Assembly (NCBI RefSeq): GCF_018687675.1
Contig: NZ_CP061302.1
Location: forward strand, 446,192-510,191
Source: Polynucleobacter sp. MG-Unter2-18
GTDB taxonomy: Bacteria > Pseudomonadota > Gammaproteobacteria > Burkholderiales > Burkholderiaceae
Length of the DNA: 64,000 nt
Reading direction: 5' to 3'
The position numbers and the translations under genes were made by a program. Positions 24,737-32,705 of the stretch are shown one piece after another (positions within the stretch are counted from its first letter, which is position 1; every line of letters starts with the position of its first letter). The notes beneath the pieces are model-generated. The model was not told where the DNA came from. It saw only the letters and a list, made by a program, of their open reading frames with translations, and did no database searches.

Positions 24737-26074
24737 ATGACAACTCGCGAAGGTAGTTTAGAAGCCCCAACCAGACATCCTTTGGATTGGCAAAACCCCA
24801 AGTTTTACGATAAAGCCGATCTAGAAGCTGAGATGGAGCGTGTCTTCGATCTTTGTCACGGTTGCCGTCGCTGTGTCAGTCTTTGTGGGTCATTCCCAGC
24901 CCTTTTTGATTTGGTGGATGCCACTGAAGATTTGGAGATGGAGCAGGTTGATAAGGCCGATTACCAAAAGGTAGTTGACCAATGCTACCTGTGCGATGTT
25001 TGCTATATGACCAAATGTCCTTATGTTCCTCCACACCCTTGGAATATTGATTTTCCTCACTTAATGCTTCGTGCAAAGGCAGTGAATTTCAAGGACGACA
25101 AAACCACCTTCCGCGATAAATTACTCTCCTCTACAGATAAGCTTGGCCACTTTGCTGGCATTCCAATCGTTACGCAAGCAGTCAATGCTGTAAATAGCAC
25201 TGGGCTTGCACGTTTGGTGATGGAAGGCGCCTTGGGAGTAGATAAGAATGCTTGGATCCCTGAATATGCTCCTAAGACATTCCCGCAGCTAGCTGAGAAA
25301 TCTGAAAATCTGCCGGTGGTGGATGGTGTCAAGACACCTGGAAAAGTTGCTATCTATGCCACCTGCTATATCAATTACAACGAGCCAGGTATCGGGCAAG
25401 ATCTCATCAAGATTCTGAAACACAATGCTATTCCGTATGAGCTTGTTGATAAAGAAGCTTGTTGTGGCATGCCTAAGCTCGAGTTGGGTGACTTAGAGTC
25501 TGTTGCGCAGAATAAGGAAAAAAATATTCCGAAGTTGGCTAAGTTGGCGCGTGAAGGTTATGCCATCTTGACGCCAATCCCATCATGTACTTTGATGTTT
25601 AAGCAAGAGTTGCCACTCATGTTCCCTGATTGTGCTGATACGCAATTGGTGAAAGAGGCAATGTGGGATCCCTTTGAATACTTTATGGCGCGAAATTCGG
25701 ATAGCCTCTTGAAGAAAGATTTCAGTAAAGAGCTCGGGAATGTGAGTTATCACATGGCTTGCCATTCACGGGTTCAAAACGTAGGTCAAAAGACTGCGGA
25801 AACTCTGAAGCTGGTACCTGGTACTGAAGTGAATGTTGTCGAGCGTTGCTCAGGACATTCCGGTACCTGGGGTGTGAAGAAAGAGTTTCACGAAACGGCA
25901 ATGAAAATTGGTAAGCCTGTATTTAGAAGAATGGCTGAGGAAGAGCCAAACTACATTAGCTCTGACTGTCAGCTAGCGGGTCATCATATTGAGCAGGGCA
26001 TGGAGGAGTTGGGTTTACCTAAGTCCGAGATGGCTCACCCATTGACCTTGCTTGCAAAAGCATACGGTCTTTAA
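24737..26074 (+). CDS. Fe-S oxidoreductase of the GlpC/HdrD type
   Basis: 445 residues. Two N-terminal [4Fe-4S] motifs are visible: CHGCRRCVSLCGSFP (39-53) and CYLCDVCYMTKCPYVPP (87-103). The C-terminal part has cysteine-rich CCG-type elements, ACCGMPKLELGD (about 241-252) and YHMACHSRVQN (about 337-347), where the second lacks a typical CCG and instead reads ERCSGHSGTWGV. Such proteins pass electrons between a quinone or thiol donor and a partner. The order rubrerythrin-FeS protein-DUF3501 is a known recurring set, so electron delivery to rubrerythrin is likely. The following gene is 27 bases away. Confidence 0.85.
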   Translation: MTTREGSLEAPTRHPLDWQNPKFYDKADLEAEMERVFDLCHGCRRCVSLCGSFPALFDLVDATEDLEMEQVDKADYQKVVDQCYLCDVCYMTKCPYVPPHPWNIDFPHLMLRAKAVNFKDDKTTFRDKLLSSTDKLGHFAGIPIVTQAVNAVNSTGLARLVMEGALGVDKNAWIPEYAPKTFPQLAEKSENLPVVDGVKTPGKVAIYATCYINYNEPGIGQDLIKILKHNAIPYELVDKEACCGMPKLELGDLESVAQNKEKNIPKLAKLAREGYAILTPIPSCTLMFKQELPLMFPDCADTQLVKEAMWDPFEYFMARNSDSLLKKDFSKELGNVSYHMACHSRVQNVGQKTAETLKLVPGTEVNVVERCSGHSGTWGVKKEFHETAMKIGKPVFRRMAEEEPNYISSDCQLAGHHIEQGMEELGLPKSEMAHPLTLLAKAYGL

Positions 26075-26101
26075 TTTATATAAATAAAGGAAGATAGCAG
26101 T

Positions 26102-26686
26102 ATGGGAATCATTACACGCGATAGTCTTTTAAGTCTTGAGACTTACCATAAAGAACGTCCCATTTTTCGTGAAAAGGCGATTAAAGAACGTCGCCTTCGT
26201 ACTGTTCATCTGGGAGATCACGTAACGCTAATTTTTGAAAATGAGTTTTTAATGCGCTATCAAATTCAAGAGATGCTGCGTGTAGAAAAAACATTTGAAG
26301 AGGCTGGCATCGAAGATGAGTTAAATGCCTACAACCCCTTGGTGCCTAGTGGTTCAGATTTCAAAGCCACGATGATGATTGAGTATCCCAATGAAGCGGA
26401 TCGTAAAGTTGCGCTTGCGAAGTTAGTGGGTATAGAGCACAAGATTTTTATCGAGATCGAAGGTCAGCCACGTGTCTATGCAATTGCTGACGAAGACTTG
26501 GAGCGCTCTACTGCCGAGAAAACTTCTGCAGTGCATTTCATGCGCTTTGATCTCACAGCGGATATGAAGATGGCACTAAAGGCTGGCGCTCAGATGATGG
26601 TTGGCTGTGATCACAAGGGCTACCCGATGCATGTACAAACCCTCCCTTCAGAAACATTAGCTTCGCTCATTTCTGATTTGAGTTAA
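26102..26686 (+). CDS. DUF3501 protein
   Basis: 194 residues. Recognised by its N-terminal DSLLSLETYHKERPIFREK and LRTVHLGDHVTLIFENE, and by FMRFDLTADMKMALKAGA near the end. Function unknown, soluble, no redox cysteines of note (one Cys, MMVGCDHKG). It is almost always found next to this type of Fe-S oxidoreductase and is probably co-transcribed with it here; a role as a partner of the Fe-S protein/rubrerythrin system is inferred. Confidence 0.85.
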   Translation: MGIITRDSLLSLETYHKERPIFREKAIKERRLRTVHLGDHVTLIFENEFLMRYQIQEMLRVEKTFEEAGIEDELNAYNPLVPSGSDFKATMMIEYPNEADRKVALAKLVGIEHKIFIEIEGQPRVYAIADEDLERSTAEKTSAVHFMRFDLTADMKMALKAGAQMMVGCDHKGYPMHVQTLPSETLASLISDLS

Positions 26687-26698
26687 AGCAAGTTGATC

Positions 26699-27625
26699 TT
26701 AAAGATATTGAACGCCAGGTAAGGCGCATTGACGAATTACTTCGGCTAATTCATTCATTGCAGCAGTGCGTGGAAAGTTTTTCCGCCAGACGAGGCAAAC
26801 ACGTCTGGTAGGAATAGGGTCCTCGAATGGGATATACCGAATGAGCTGATCAGCAGTTACATTATCAGAGGCGGACGTTCTAGGCAGTACTGAAATGCCG
26901 ATGCCACTGGCTACCATCTGTCGAATAGTTTCCAGGGACGAGCCCTCAAAACTTCGCTGCTCCCCAATCGTTGTTCCGGAGCCCAAGCGATTCAATTCTG
27001 GGCAAACACCAAGCACATGGTCTCTAAAACAGTGCCCAGTACCTAATAGCAAAGTATTTTGCTCTTTAAGCTCTCGATGCGGAATTGATGTTCTATTTTC
27101 CCAAGGGTGACCTTTAGGCACTGCTACTAAAAAAGGTTCGTCATACAAATCAATTTGATTGAGCCCCGTGCTGGCAAAAGGATCTGCAATCACTATGCAA
27201 TCTAAGGTGCCTTGACGTAGGACTTCAAGTAGGCGAACGGTGAAGTTTTCTTCTAAAAATAAAGGGGCATGAGGCAAGCGCTCTCGTGCAACCCGCACTA
27301 AGCTGGGTAGTAGGTAGGGTGCAATGGTGTAGATCGCACCCAGCCTGAGTGGGCCAGATAAAGGATCTTGACCATGCTTTGCTAAGTGCTTTAAGGAATT
27401 AGCTTCTTCAAGCACTCTTTGAGCCTGATCCACAATCAGTGAGCCTAGGCTAGTCATTGCAACCTCAGTATTGGTACGCTCAAAGATTTGCGTATTCAGC
27501 TCCTCCTCTAGTTTTCTGATGGCTACTGATAGGGTAGGCTGAGATACAAAGCAGGCATCTGCCGCTCTTCCAAAATGGCGTTCACGTGCAACTGCGACGA
27601 TATAGCGAAGTTCAGTAAGAGTCAT
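26699..27625 (-). CDS. oxyR: Hydrogen-peroxide-sensing LysR regulator OxyR
   Basis: 308 residues, full length. The N-terminal winged helix-turn-helix is TELRYIVAVARERHFGRAADACFVSQPTLS-type (2-32). The sensor cysteines C199 and C208 in GTGHCFRDHVLGVC sit exactly where OxyR forms its redox disulfide, which separates it from ordinary LysR proteins. The target set in the window is plausible: ahpC, ahpF, rubrerythrin and the Fe-S/DUF3501 pair. It is convergent with DUF3501, with 12 bases between stops. Confidence 0.93.
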   Translation of the reverse strand: MTLTELRYIVAVARERHFGRAADACFVSQPTLSVAIRKLEEELNTQIFERTNTEVAMTSLGSLIVDQAQRVLEEANSLKHLAKHGQDPLSGPLRLGAIYTIAPYLLPSLVRVARERLPHAPLFLEENFTVRLLEVLRQGTLDCIVIADPFASTGLNQIDLYDEPFLVAVPKGHPWENRTSIPHRELKEQNTLLLGTGHCFRDHVLGVCPELNRLGSGTTIGEQRSFEGSSLETIRQMVASGIGISVLPRTSASDNVTADQLIRYIPFEDPIPTRRVCLVWRKNFPRTAAMNELAEVIRQCALPGVQYL

Positions 27626-27787
27626 CTATGTCCTAGTGCAAGTTAGAGGTATGGCGGAATATGTTTAACTATAGTGTATCTACAGGTAATTAAATCGGTA
27701 GGGATTTCCGCGGGGTATCTTAACTGGCATAGTAAATCTCCATTACCATTAGAAATATAAAAAACTGTACTTTTTGATAGGTTCAAC

Positions 27788-28747
27788 ATCAAATCCCATA
27801 TTGAAATCGTAACGCCGGCACCACAAGGTAGTTTGCACGGAAATCGGATCACTGCATTACGCTGGCAGAATTTCTTAGAGAAACTCGGCTATGCGGTTGT
27901 AGTGACTGAATTTTGGTCAGGTGAAGGTGCCAGCATGCTCATAGCACTGCATGCCTATCGTAGTCATGCATCCATCATGGCGTTTCATGAGCATCACCCC
28001 GATCGGTCAATTATTTTGGTTTTGACGGGCACTGATTTATATCGAGATATGGCAGTCCATGATGAGGTAGTTCGCTCAATGGAGATAGCAGATCAATTGA
28101 TTGTCCTTCAGTCCTCAGCCTTAGATTCAATTCCAGCGCATCTGCGACATAAAGCCCGAGTAATTTATCAATCGGTTCAGGTTGATGCCTCTAATACAGT
28201 GACGAGTACGGATTTCCCAGTAATCATTATTGGCCACCTGAGGGAGGAGAAAGATCCTTTTTGTATCACTCGTTGCCTTCCCTTGATGCCATTAGATTCA
28301 AAGATCAAGGTCTTGCATTTAGGAATGGCGATGAATCAGCAAATGGAGCTTACTGCCGAGGAATATAGCGAAACTCTAGAGCGTTACCAATGGATTGGTG
28401 AGCTCAGTCATGTAGATACATTAAAGGCGCTCTCTCAGAGTCGCCTAATGGTAATTTCTAGTCGAATGGAGGGCGGTGCTCATGTGGTTTCAGAGGCAAT
28501 AGCACTAGGGGTGCCAGTGATCGCTTCGGATATTCCGGGGAATCGAGGGCTACTTGGAGATGACTATCTGGGCTACTATCCAGTAGGGAATGAGGTTGAA
28601 CTTGCAAGCCTGCTATCTCGTGCTGAAACCATGCCTGATTTTTACTCTGCACTAAAAAAACAGATTGATACTCTAAAAGATTTGGTGAGTCCCGATCGAG
28701 AGATGCAATCCATTCAAGAGCTGACGACTCAGCTACTTAAGGATTAA
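27788..28747 (+). CDS. senB: Selenosugar synthase SenB (glycosyltransferase, TIGR04348-like)
   Basis: The conserved N-terminus VTPAPQGSLHGNRITALRW is open in this frame upstream of the first usual start (TTG 27833), back to 27761. The homologous region begins at about 27788-27800, so a rare ATC 27788 or ATT 27800 start is needed, giving up to 319 residues; AGG at 27779-27781 favours 27788. The TTG start alone would delete the donor-binding loop. SGRMEGG-type C-terminal lobe: VISSRMEGGAHVVSEAIALG followed by DIPGNRGLL. SenB makes a selenosugar from UDP-sugar and selenophosphate. It converges on egtD. Confidence 0.85.
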   Translation: MKSHIEIVTPAPQGSLHGNRITALRWQNFLEKLGYAVVVTEFWSGEGASMLIALHAYRSHASIMAFHEHHPDRSIILVLTGTDLYRDMAVHDEVVRSMEIADQLIVLQSSALDSIPAHLRHKARVIYQSVQVDASNTVTSTDFPVIIIGHLREEKDPFCITRCLPLMPLDSKIKVLHLGMAMNQQMELTAEEYSETLERYQWIGELSHVDTLKALSQSRLMVISSRMEGGAHVVSEAIALGVPVIASDIPGNRGLLGDDYLGYYPVGNEVELASLLSRAETMPDFYSALKKQIDTLKDLVSPDREMQSIQELTTQLLKD

Positions 28748-28759
28748 GAAAAGTATTGA

Positions 28760-29689
28760 TTAGACGTTTGCAAAGCAAACTAAGAAGCGCTTATTTGGAT
28801 CAGTCCAGCATTGGATCTCAGTGAATCCAGCGCTACTAAGCTTTTCTACAAAATGTTCCTGGGTGTATTTGTAGCTATTTTCAGTATGAATTAAATCGCC
28901 TGTACTAAAGGAGATAATATGATCTTGACTTCCATTGCCCGGCAGAGTCACCTGCACATCAGATCGTGCTCGCAGATGCATCTCAATACGGGACTGAGAG
29001 GCGTTATAAAAAGCATAGTGCTCCCAATCCTGAAGTTTGAAGTTGCTGCCAATCAGTCGATTGACGTTTAGCAGGGCATTCAAATTAAATGCGGCAGTGA
29101 CTCCCAAAGGGTCGTTGTAGGCCAGGTTTAGGGTTTGTGTATCTTTAACGAGATCGACTCCAATTAAAAGTCCGCCATTCCCGTAGCACTCCTGAGCAAG
29201 ATTCGTAAAAAACTGATCTGCTATTTCGGGATCAAAGTTGCCGATTGAGGAACCTGGGTAGAAAAATACTTTCCGAAGTGCTTGAAGTTCAGGAAAGCTT
29301 AGTGGCAAGCTCAGATCGACGGCATGAGCTGACATCTCAATTTGGGGGAACTGCTTTCGTAGATCAGCAACGGCGGCCTCTAAATATTCTTTTGAAATGT
29401 CGAGCGCTCTATATTGTTTTGGCTTAATACTAGTGAAAAGTTGACTTCCTTTGGCGCAATTACCGGCACCTAGATCTACCAAAACGTCGCAATGAGCTAC
29501 AGCATCAGCAATCTCACGCCGATAGGCATCCATAATCCATTTCTCTGTGCGAGTTGGATAGTATTCATCGAGTAGTGTAATTACATCGAAAAGGTGTGAT
29601 CCGACATCATCATAAAAAAACTTTGGCGATATCGATGGCTTATCAGCGCTAAGGCTGACCAGCAACTCTTCAGTCAAAGTATTTTTCAT
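28760..29689 (-). CDS. egtD: L-histidine N-alpha-methyltransferase EgtD
   Basis: 309 residues, full length. SAM site VDLGAGNCAKG (about 71-81). The histidine-binding stretch YNDPLGVTAAFN (about 190-201) and the ENSYKYT motif near residue 283 match EgtD. It trimethylates histidine to hercynine, the skeleton for ergothioneine and selenoneine. It lies 12 bases downstream of selD/senC on the same strand and so is probably in the same transcript. No ergothioneine EgtA/C/E genes are nearby, consistent with the selenoneine route. Confidence 0.93.
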   Translation of the reverse strand: MKNTLTEELLVSLSADKPSISPKFFYDDVGSHLFDVITLLDEYYPTRTEKWIMDAYRREIADAVAHCDVLVDLGAGNCAKGSQLFTSIKPKQYRALDISKEYLEAAVADLRKQFPQIEMSAHAVDLSLPLSFPELQALRKVFFYPGSSIGNFDPEIADQFFTNLAQECYGNGGLLIGVDLVKDTQTLNLAYNDPLGVTAAFNLNALLNVNRLIGSNFKLQDWEHYAFYNASQSRIEMHLRARSDVQVTLPGNGSQDHIISFSTGDLIHTENSYKYTQEHFVEKLSSAGFTEIQCWTDPNKRFLVCFANV

Positions 29690-29701
29690 TGGTTCAATTC
29701 T

Positions 29702-30748
29702 TTAGGCGACAGACAAGCCCGTACCCGCTGCGAACTGACCGATTTTTTGAGCACTAGCAAAGCCGCCTGCATTCAGAATTGATAAGACTTCAGCCTCTTG
29801 CTCTGGTGCGCAAGCAATCAGTAAACCACCGCTGGTTTGTGGATCGGTAAGCACATTTTGTTGCCATAGCTCTAGGTTGCTCGCGAGCTGAATTTCTTTA
29901 CCGTAGCCAGCCCAATTGCGCGTAGATGCGCCGGTAAAGATATCTGCTTTGACGTGTTCAATTGCTTCCTGCACCACTGGAATAGCATCCCAGTCGATCT
30001 TGGCCATTAAATTGGAGCCTCGTGCCATCTCTAGCAAATGCCCTGCAAGGCCAAAGCCCGTGACATCGGTTAAAGCATGTACACCATTTAGCTGAGAGAG
30101 TGCCACACCTGGCTTGTTCAGTTTTGTGGTGAGGGCAATCATCTCTTTGTAGCCCGTATCAGAGAGAACTTCTTTCTTGAGTGCTGCAGAAAGAATGCCT
30201 ACACCCAAGGGCTTACTGAGGATGATGCTATCGCCTGCTTGAGCACCGCTGTTACGTTTCAACTTTTTTGGGTCGACTACACCAATCGCGACAAGGCCAT
30301 AAATTGGCTCTACCGTATCAATAGAGTGACCACCAGCAATCATGATGCCCGCATCATTACAGACGGATTCGCCACCAGCAGTCACTTGCTGGATCACTTC
30401 TAAAGGTAATACTTGAATTGGCATGCCCAGCAGGGCTAGTGCAAACAGGGGCTGAGCACCCATTGCGTAAATGTCAGAAATTGCATTGGTGGCAGCAATG
30501 CGGCCAAACTCAAATGGATCATCTACGATTGGCATAAAGAAATCCGTCGTAGCAACAATCGCCTGATTTTCATTAATCTGATAAACAGCAGCATCTTCGT
30601 TGTTATCAGAACCCGCTAACAAAGCAGCAGGCAGATTGCGCATTGGTGAGGCCTTGAGGATGTCACTCAAGACGCCGGGTGCAATCTTGCAGCCACAGCC
30701 TCCACCATGAGATAAAGAAGTAAGGCGGCCGTTATAAGGTGTAGTCAT
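29702..30748 (-). CDS. senC: Selenophosphate synthetase (SelD family; SenC of the selenoneine pathway)
   Basis: 348 residues, full length for SelD. The N-terminal active-site motif GGGCGCK (15-21) with C18/C20 and K21 is intact, as is the ATP-site stretch ATTDFFMPIVDDPFEFGRIA. It makes selenophosphate from selenide and ATP. Family-wise it is selD; the position between egtD and senA makes it the selenium supply for selenoneine (called SenC in that pathway). It could also serve selenoprotein or tRNA selenation; no selA, selB or selU is visible in the window. Confidence 0.9.
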   Translation of the reverse strand: MTTPYNGRLTSLSHGGGCGCKIAPGVLSDILKASPMRNLPAALLAGSDNNEDAAVYQINENQAIVATTDFFMPIVDDPFEFGRIAATNAISDIYAMGAQPLFALALLGMPIQVLPLEVIQQVTAGGESVCNDAGIMIAGGHSIDTVEPIYGLVAIGVVDPKKLKRNSGAQAGDSIILSKPLGVGILSAALKKEVLSDTGYKEMIALTTKLNKPGVALSQLNGVHALTDVTGFGLAGHLLEMARGSNLMAKIDWDAIPVVQEAIEHVKADIFTGASTRNWAGYGKEIQLASNLELWQQNVLTDPQTSGGLLIACAPEQEAEVLSILNAGGFASAQKIGQFAAGTGLSVA

Positions 30749-30807
30749 AAAAATTCAAAATATAAATTAAAGGTAGGGATTACCGAAACATCATGAGCTT
30801 ACTCAAC

Positions 30808-31959
30808 TTAGAGTAAACACGTACGAAAGCCGCAAAAATGATCACTTCTCTGACCTTGATAAAAGTTACGAAATGCCACTCTTCTCAAGCGATCAGGGGT
30901 AAACGAGCTGCCACCCTTAAGCACCTGATGGCTGCCATCAAACCAGGGCTGTGAGTAGTCGATATAGGGATCGGAGCTAAAACCTGGGAAGGGTGCAAAA
31001 GTGCTGCTAGTCCATTCCCATAAATTAGATGATTGCCAAGCCCCCTGTTTTTGCGACATTAATAGGCCAAGCTCATGTTCGTTAGGTAGGCGTACTTGAT
31101 GGTGCTCACAAAAACGCTGAGCATCTAAATAGCTAATGTGACGAACAGCCGCTGCGCAATTTAAAGGTAGCCATTGATTAAAAATTCGCTCCAACCAAAT
31201 AGCTCCATCCTTTTTCCAGTGAGAGGGTGGTGCTACAGGCGTGGACTGGGCAAGATTACTTGGTGATTCTAGGAAACTTAGATAGTCGCCATTGGTGACG
31301 GGTGAACTCGCAATATCAAATGCGGGTAGGTCAATAGAATATGCCCACTTTTGATTGTCAAAAATAAAGCCGGAGCCCTGTTCGGAACCAGCTTGTATCG
31401 TTGATTTTGGAAAATGAATCCAAGTTTGCGTATTGGTCTCAAGCTTGCTCTCTTCAGTAAATGGGGTAAAAGGTATAGAGCGTCCCATGGTCTGCCACAT
31501 ATAGGCAAACGCCTCATTGTGCATATCCTGATGCAAGATCGCTAGCTGGATAAAGTAAGCAGCTTTATTGTCGATTGGTGCGCGCAGTAACTCTTGAGTA
31601 CTTTCAATGACGCTGTGGTTGTATTCCAGTAAGTTATCTAAGGATGGCATTGGCGTGGACCAACGATCTTGATGTGCCATCTCTGAAGAGTTAAATAAGT
31701 AATCTGCATTCTGCATGGATGATGGCTTACTCTCTTGGCCATCGCGATGAACCCAGAATTCATGAAACCAAGTTAAATGACCTAATTCCCAAAGCGGGGG
31801 ATTGAGGATATTGATCTGAGGAACCACCTGATCTGCTATCGAAATATTGCTCAGAATTTGACGGGTGATGCGGTTGCTTTCCTCTAACCACAGAGCCAAG
31901 GTCGACGCAGGTGGGTGCGGAGCATATAGAAGGTAATCGTTGCTTGAGGATTCGGACAT
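30808..31959 (-). CDS. senA: Selenoneine synthase SenA (EgtB-like)
   Basis: 383 residues. An N-terminal DinB-like domain carries the iron-binding histidines H61 (LGHLTWFHEFW) and H143/H147 (ILHQDMHNEA). The C-terminal FGE-sulfatase domain runs from about 185 to the end, with NLWEWTSSTF and LKGGSSF. This is the EgtB/SenA family of O2- and iron-dependent C-S or C-Se bond-forming enzymes acting on hercynine. I call SenA rather than EgtB because senB and senC flank it; EgtB alone would also fit the domain layout. It appears to lead the leftward operon senA-senC-egtD. Confidence 0.88.
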   Translation of the reverse strand: MSESSSNDYLLYAPHPPASTLALWLEESNRITRQILSNISIADQVVPQINILNPPLWELGHLTWFHEFWVHRDGQESKPSSMQNADYLFNSSEMAHQDRWSTPMPSLDNLLEYNHSVIESTQELLRAPIDNKAAYFIQLAILHQDMHNEAFAYMWQTMGRSIPFTPFTEESKLETNTQTWIHFPKSTIQAGSEQGSGFIFDNQKWAYSIDLPAFDIASSPVTNGDYLSFLESPSNLAQSTPVAPPSHWKKDGAIWLERIFNQWLPLNCAAAVRHISYLDAQRFCEHHQVRLPNEHELGLLMSQKQGAWQSSNLWEWTSSTFAPFPGFSSDPYIDYSQPWFDGSHQVLKGGSSFTPDRLRRVAFRNFYQGQRSDHFCGFRTCLL

Positions 31960-32283
31960 ACAGTATTTTTAGGCTAGTCTTCAGGAGGTGGTCAGCAGCT
32001 CACTTCAGTATCCAAATGTAGGGGTTTTAACAAAATACTGCAAATATCAAACTAGTGCGTATTATCGCTGTATAGGTCAGTCATTGCAGTACAGAACATC
32101 ACAAACGGTACTTTTTAGATTCGTCAAAGATAAGCTCTATGCACTCTTTATTTCTGATTAAAAGAAGGTTGCAGCAATTTTATGATGATGTCATGAGTCT
32201 CATAAAAGCCAATTTGCGCTAATACCTGTCGGACCTGTTTAGCTGCAGTCATTTTTAGTACATGTATTTAAATAAGGAAAACT
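31960..32283. other. Divergent promoter region upstream of senA
   Basis: 324 bases without a gene between senA (leftward) and the VOC gene (rightward). AAGGAAA at 32274-32280 is the ribosome-binding site of the VOC gene. No strong palindrome seen. Promoters of both operons are expected here, but I cannot point to a convincing -35/-10 pair. Confidence 0.45.
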
Positions 32284-32670
32284 ATGTTCAGTCACATTAT
32301 GTTGGGTGCAAACGATTTAGAAGTCTCTAGAGATTTTTATGATGCTGCCCTAGGGGCATTGGGAGTTAAGCCTGGCAGCTTCGGTAATGATAGATATTAT
32401 TATCGTGGCCCTGGTGGCGTTTTTGCCATCACTAAGCCTATTGATGGCAAGGAAGCTACTCATGCTAATGGTGGAACGATTGGCTTTGCTGCTAAATCCA
32501 TAGCTGATGTAGATGCCTTTCATGCAATTGGTATTGCGCATGGCGGGACATTGTGTGAGGGCGATCCTGGCTACCGCGATGGTGTCGCTGGAACTATTTA
32601 TATAGCGTGGTTAAGAGATCCCGCTGGTAATAAGATTTGCGCAATGCATAGACCTCCGAAAGAAGTCTGA
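32284..32670 (+). CDS. VOC-family (glyoxalase/bleomycin-resistance fold) protein
   Basis: 128 residues, ATG 32284 with AAGGAAA just upstream. Opens with FSHIMLGANDLEVSRDFYDAAL, the first beta-alpha-beta module of the VOC fold; metal ligand candidates are H4 in FSHI and the conserved E or Y late in the protein. It closes with WLRDPAGNKICAMHR. Related proteins are glyoxalase I-like or dioxygenases. Substrate unknown; beside the selenoneine genes, a link to selenium or thiol chemistry is possible but not supported by residues I can name. Confidence 0.75.
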   Translation: MFSHIMLGANDLEVSRDFYDAALGALGVKPGSFGNDRYYYRGPGGVFAITKPIDGKEATHANGGTIGFAAKSIADVDAFHAIGIAHGGTLCEGDPGYRDGVAGTIYIAWLRDPAGNKICAMHRPPKEV

Positions 32671-32705
32671 AACAAGGCTCAAATAAGGCCGAAGTAAATC
32701 AAATA

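Noticed and set aside
29702..30748. SelD as evidence of selenocysteine incorporation
   Set aside because: No selA, selB, tRNA-Sec or in-frame UGA selenoprotein is visible. The local context supports selenoneine instead.
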